This document shows positions 20,751 to 20,799 of a stretch of 20,799 bases of DNA, piece by piece. The notes beneath the pieces were generated by a model, which saw only the letters and a program-made list of their open reading frames with translations, was not told the origin of the DNA and searched no databases. Both the position numbers and the translations under genes were made by a program. The number at the start of each line of letters is the position of its first letter. The first letter of the stretch is position 1. This DNA is from a virus, in the IMG/VR virus record IMGVR_UViG_3300037069_000968, positions 1-20,799 of that record. The stretch is one strand, 5' to 3'.

Positions 20751-20799
20751 ACCCTACCGACCATACCGCAGACAGCGCAGCGGAGCGGATAGAGTATCC
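20747..20799 (+). CDS. Next coupled gene, N-terminal fragment
   Basis: ATG 20747 overlaps the previous TGA, with AAGGAG about 11 bases upstream. The visible part reads MNPTDHTADSAAERIEY and is open to the window end. It continues the coupled cluster; nothing more can be said. Confidence 0.5.
   Translation, partial: MNPTDHTADSAAERIEY

Overview
The window is a stretch of a double-stranded DNA tailed-phage genome (or a prophage). There is no ribosomal RNA, tRNA, integrase or transposase and no cellular housekeeping gene. Genes are tightly packed and many overlap by 4 bases. Strong AAGGAG-type ribosome binding sites are common. The standard genetic code fits throughout: TGA serves as a stop, often inside ATGA overlaps, so a host that recodes TGA is unlikely. 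The host cannot be named from the sequence. The structural genes look podovirus-like, with a T7-type head-tail adaptor, a beta-propeller-type tail protein and very large internal or virion proteins, but this is inference.

Left arm, about 1-10782, minus strand. Reading from the centre leftward: a Cro/CI-type HTH regulator; a D5-like SF3 helicase; a small membrane/zinc protein; two small unknown genes; a terminase-small-subunit-like protein with an internal duplication; a VRR-NUC nuclease; two small basic proteins; two large low-complexity virion proteins (339 and 1522 aa); a probable head-tail adaptor; and the start of a second structural protein cut by the window edge. Terminase large subunit, portal and capsid are not in the window.

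Centre, 10783-11708: about 930 bases without a convincing protein gene, separating the two divergent arms. It holds an extended -10 promoter facing left and a TTGACA promoter facing right. It also holds several families of short repeats, and a nested palindrome of about 190 bp built from GTGTACAC sites with one exact centre of symmetry at 11316. A 127-base element at 11564-11690, with complementary 24-base ends and UUCG- and GCAA-type loops, looks like structured RNA in the leader of the rightward operon.

Right arm, 11709-20799, plus strand. First comes an AT-rich run of small early genes, mostly unrecognised, several with Cys-pair zinc motifs or small-barrel (KOW-like) features. Then a winged-helix-like protein and an SNF2-type helicase. 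A second promoter precedes a 24-aa mini-gene, a ribbon-helix-helix regulator, and a recombination/replication module: a Sak4-like RecA-fold ATPase, an SSB-like protein and a YqaJ-type exonuclease. A tail of small, translationally coupled unknown genes runs off the right edge.

How it works together (inference): rightward early transcription makes small takeover proteins and then single-strand annealing/recombination functions. Leftward transcription makes a replicative helicase and then packaging and virion proteins. The central region is the natural place for the transcriptional switch and possibly a replication origin.
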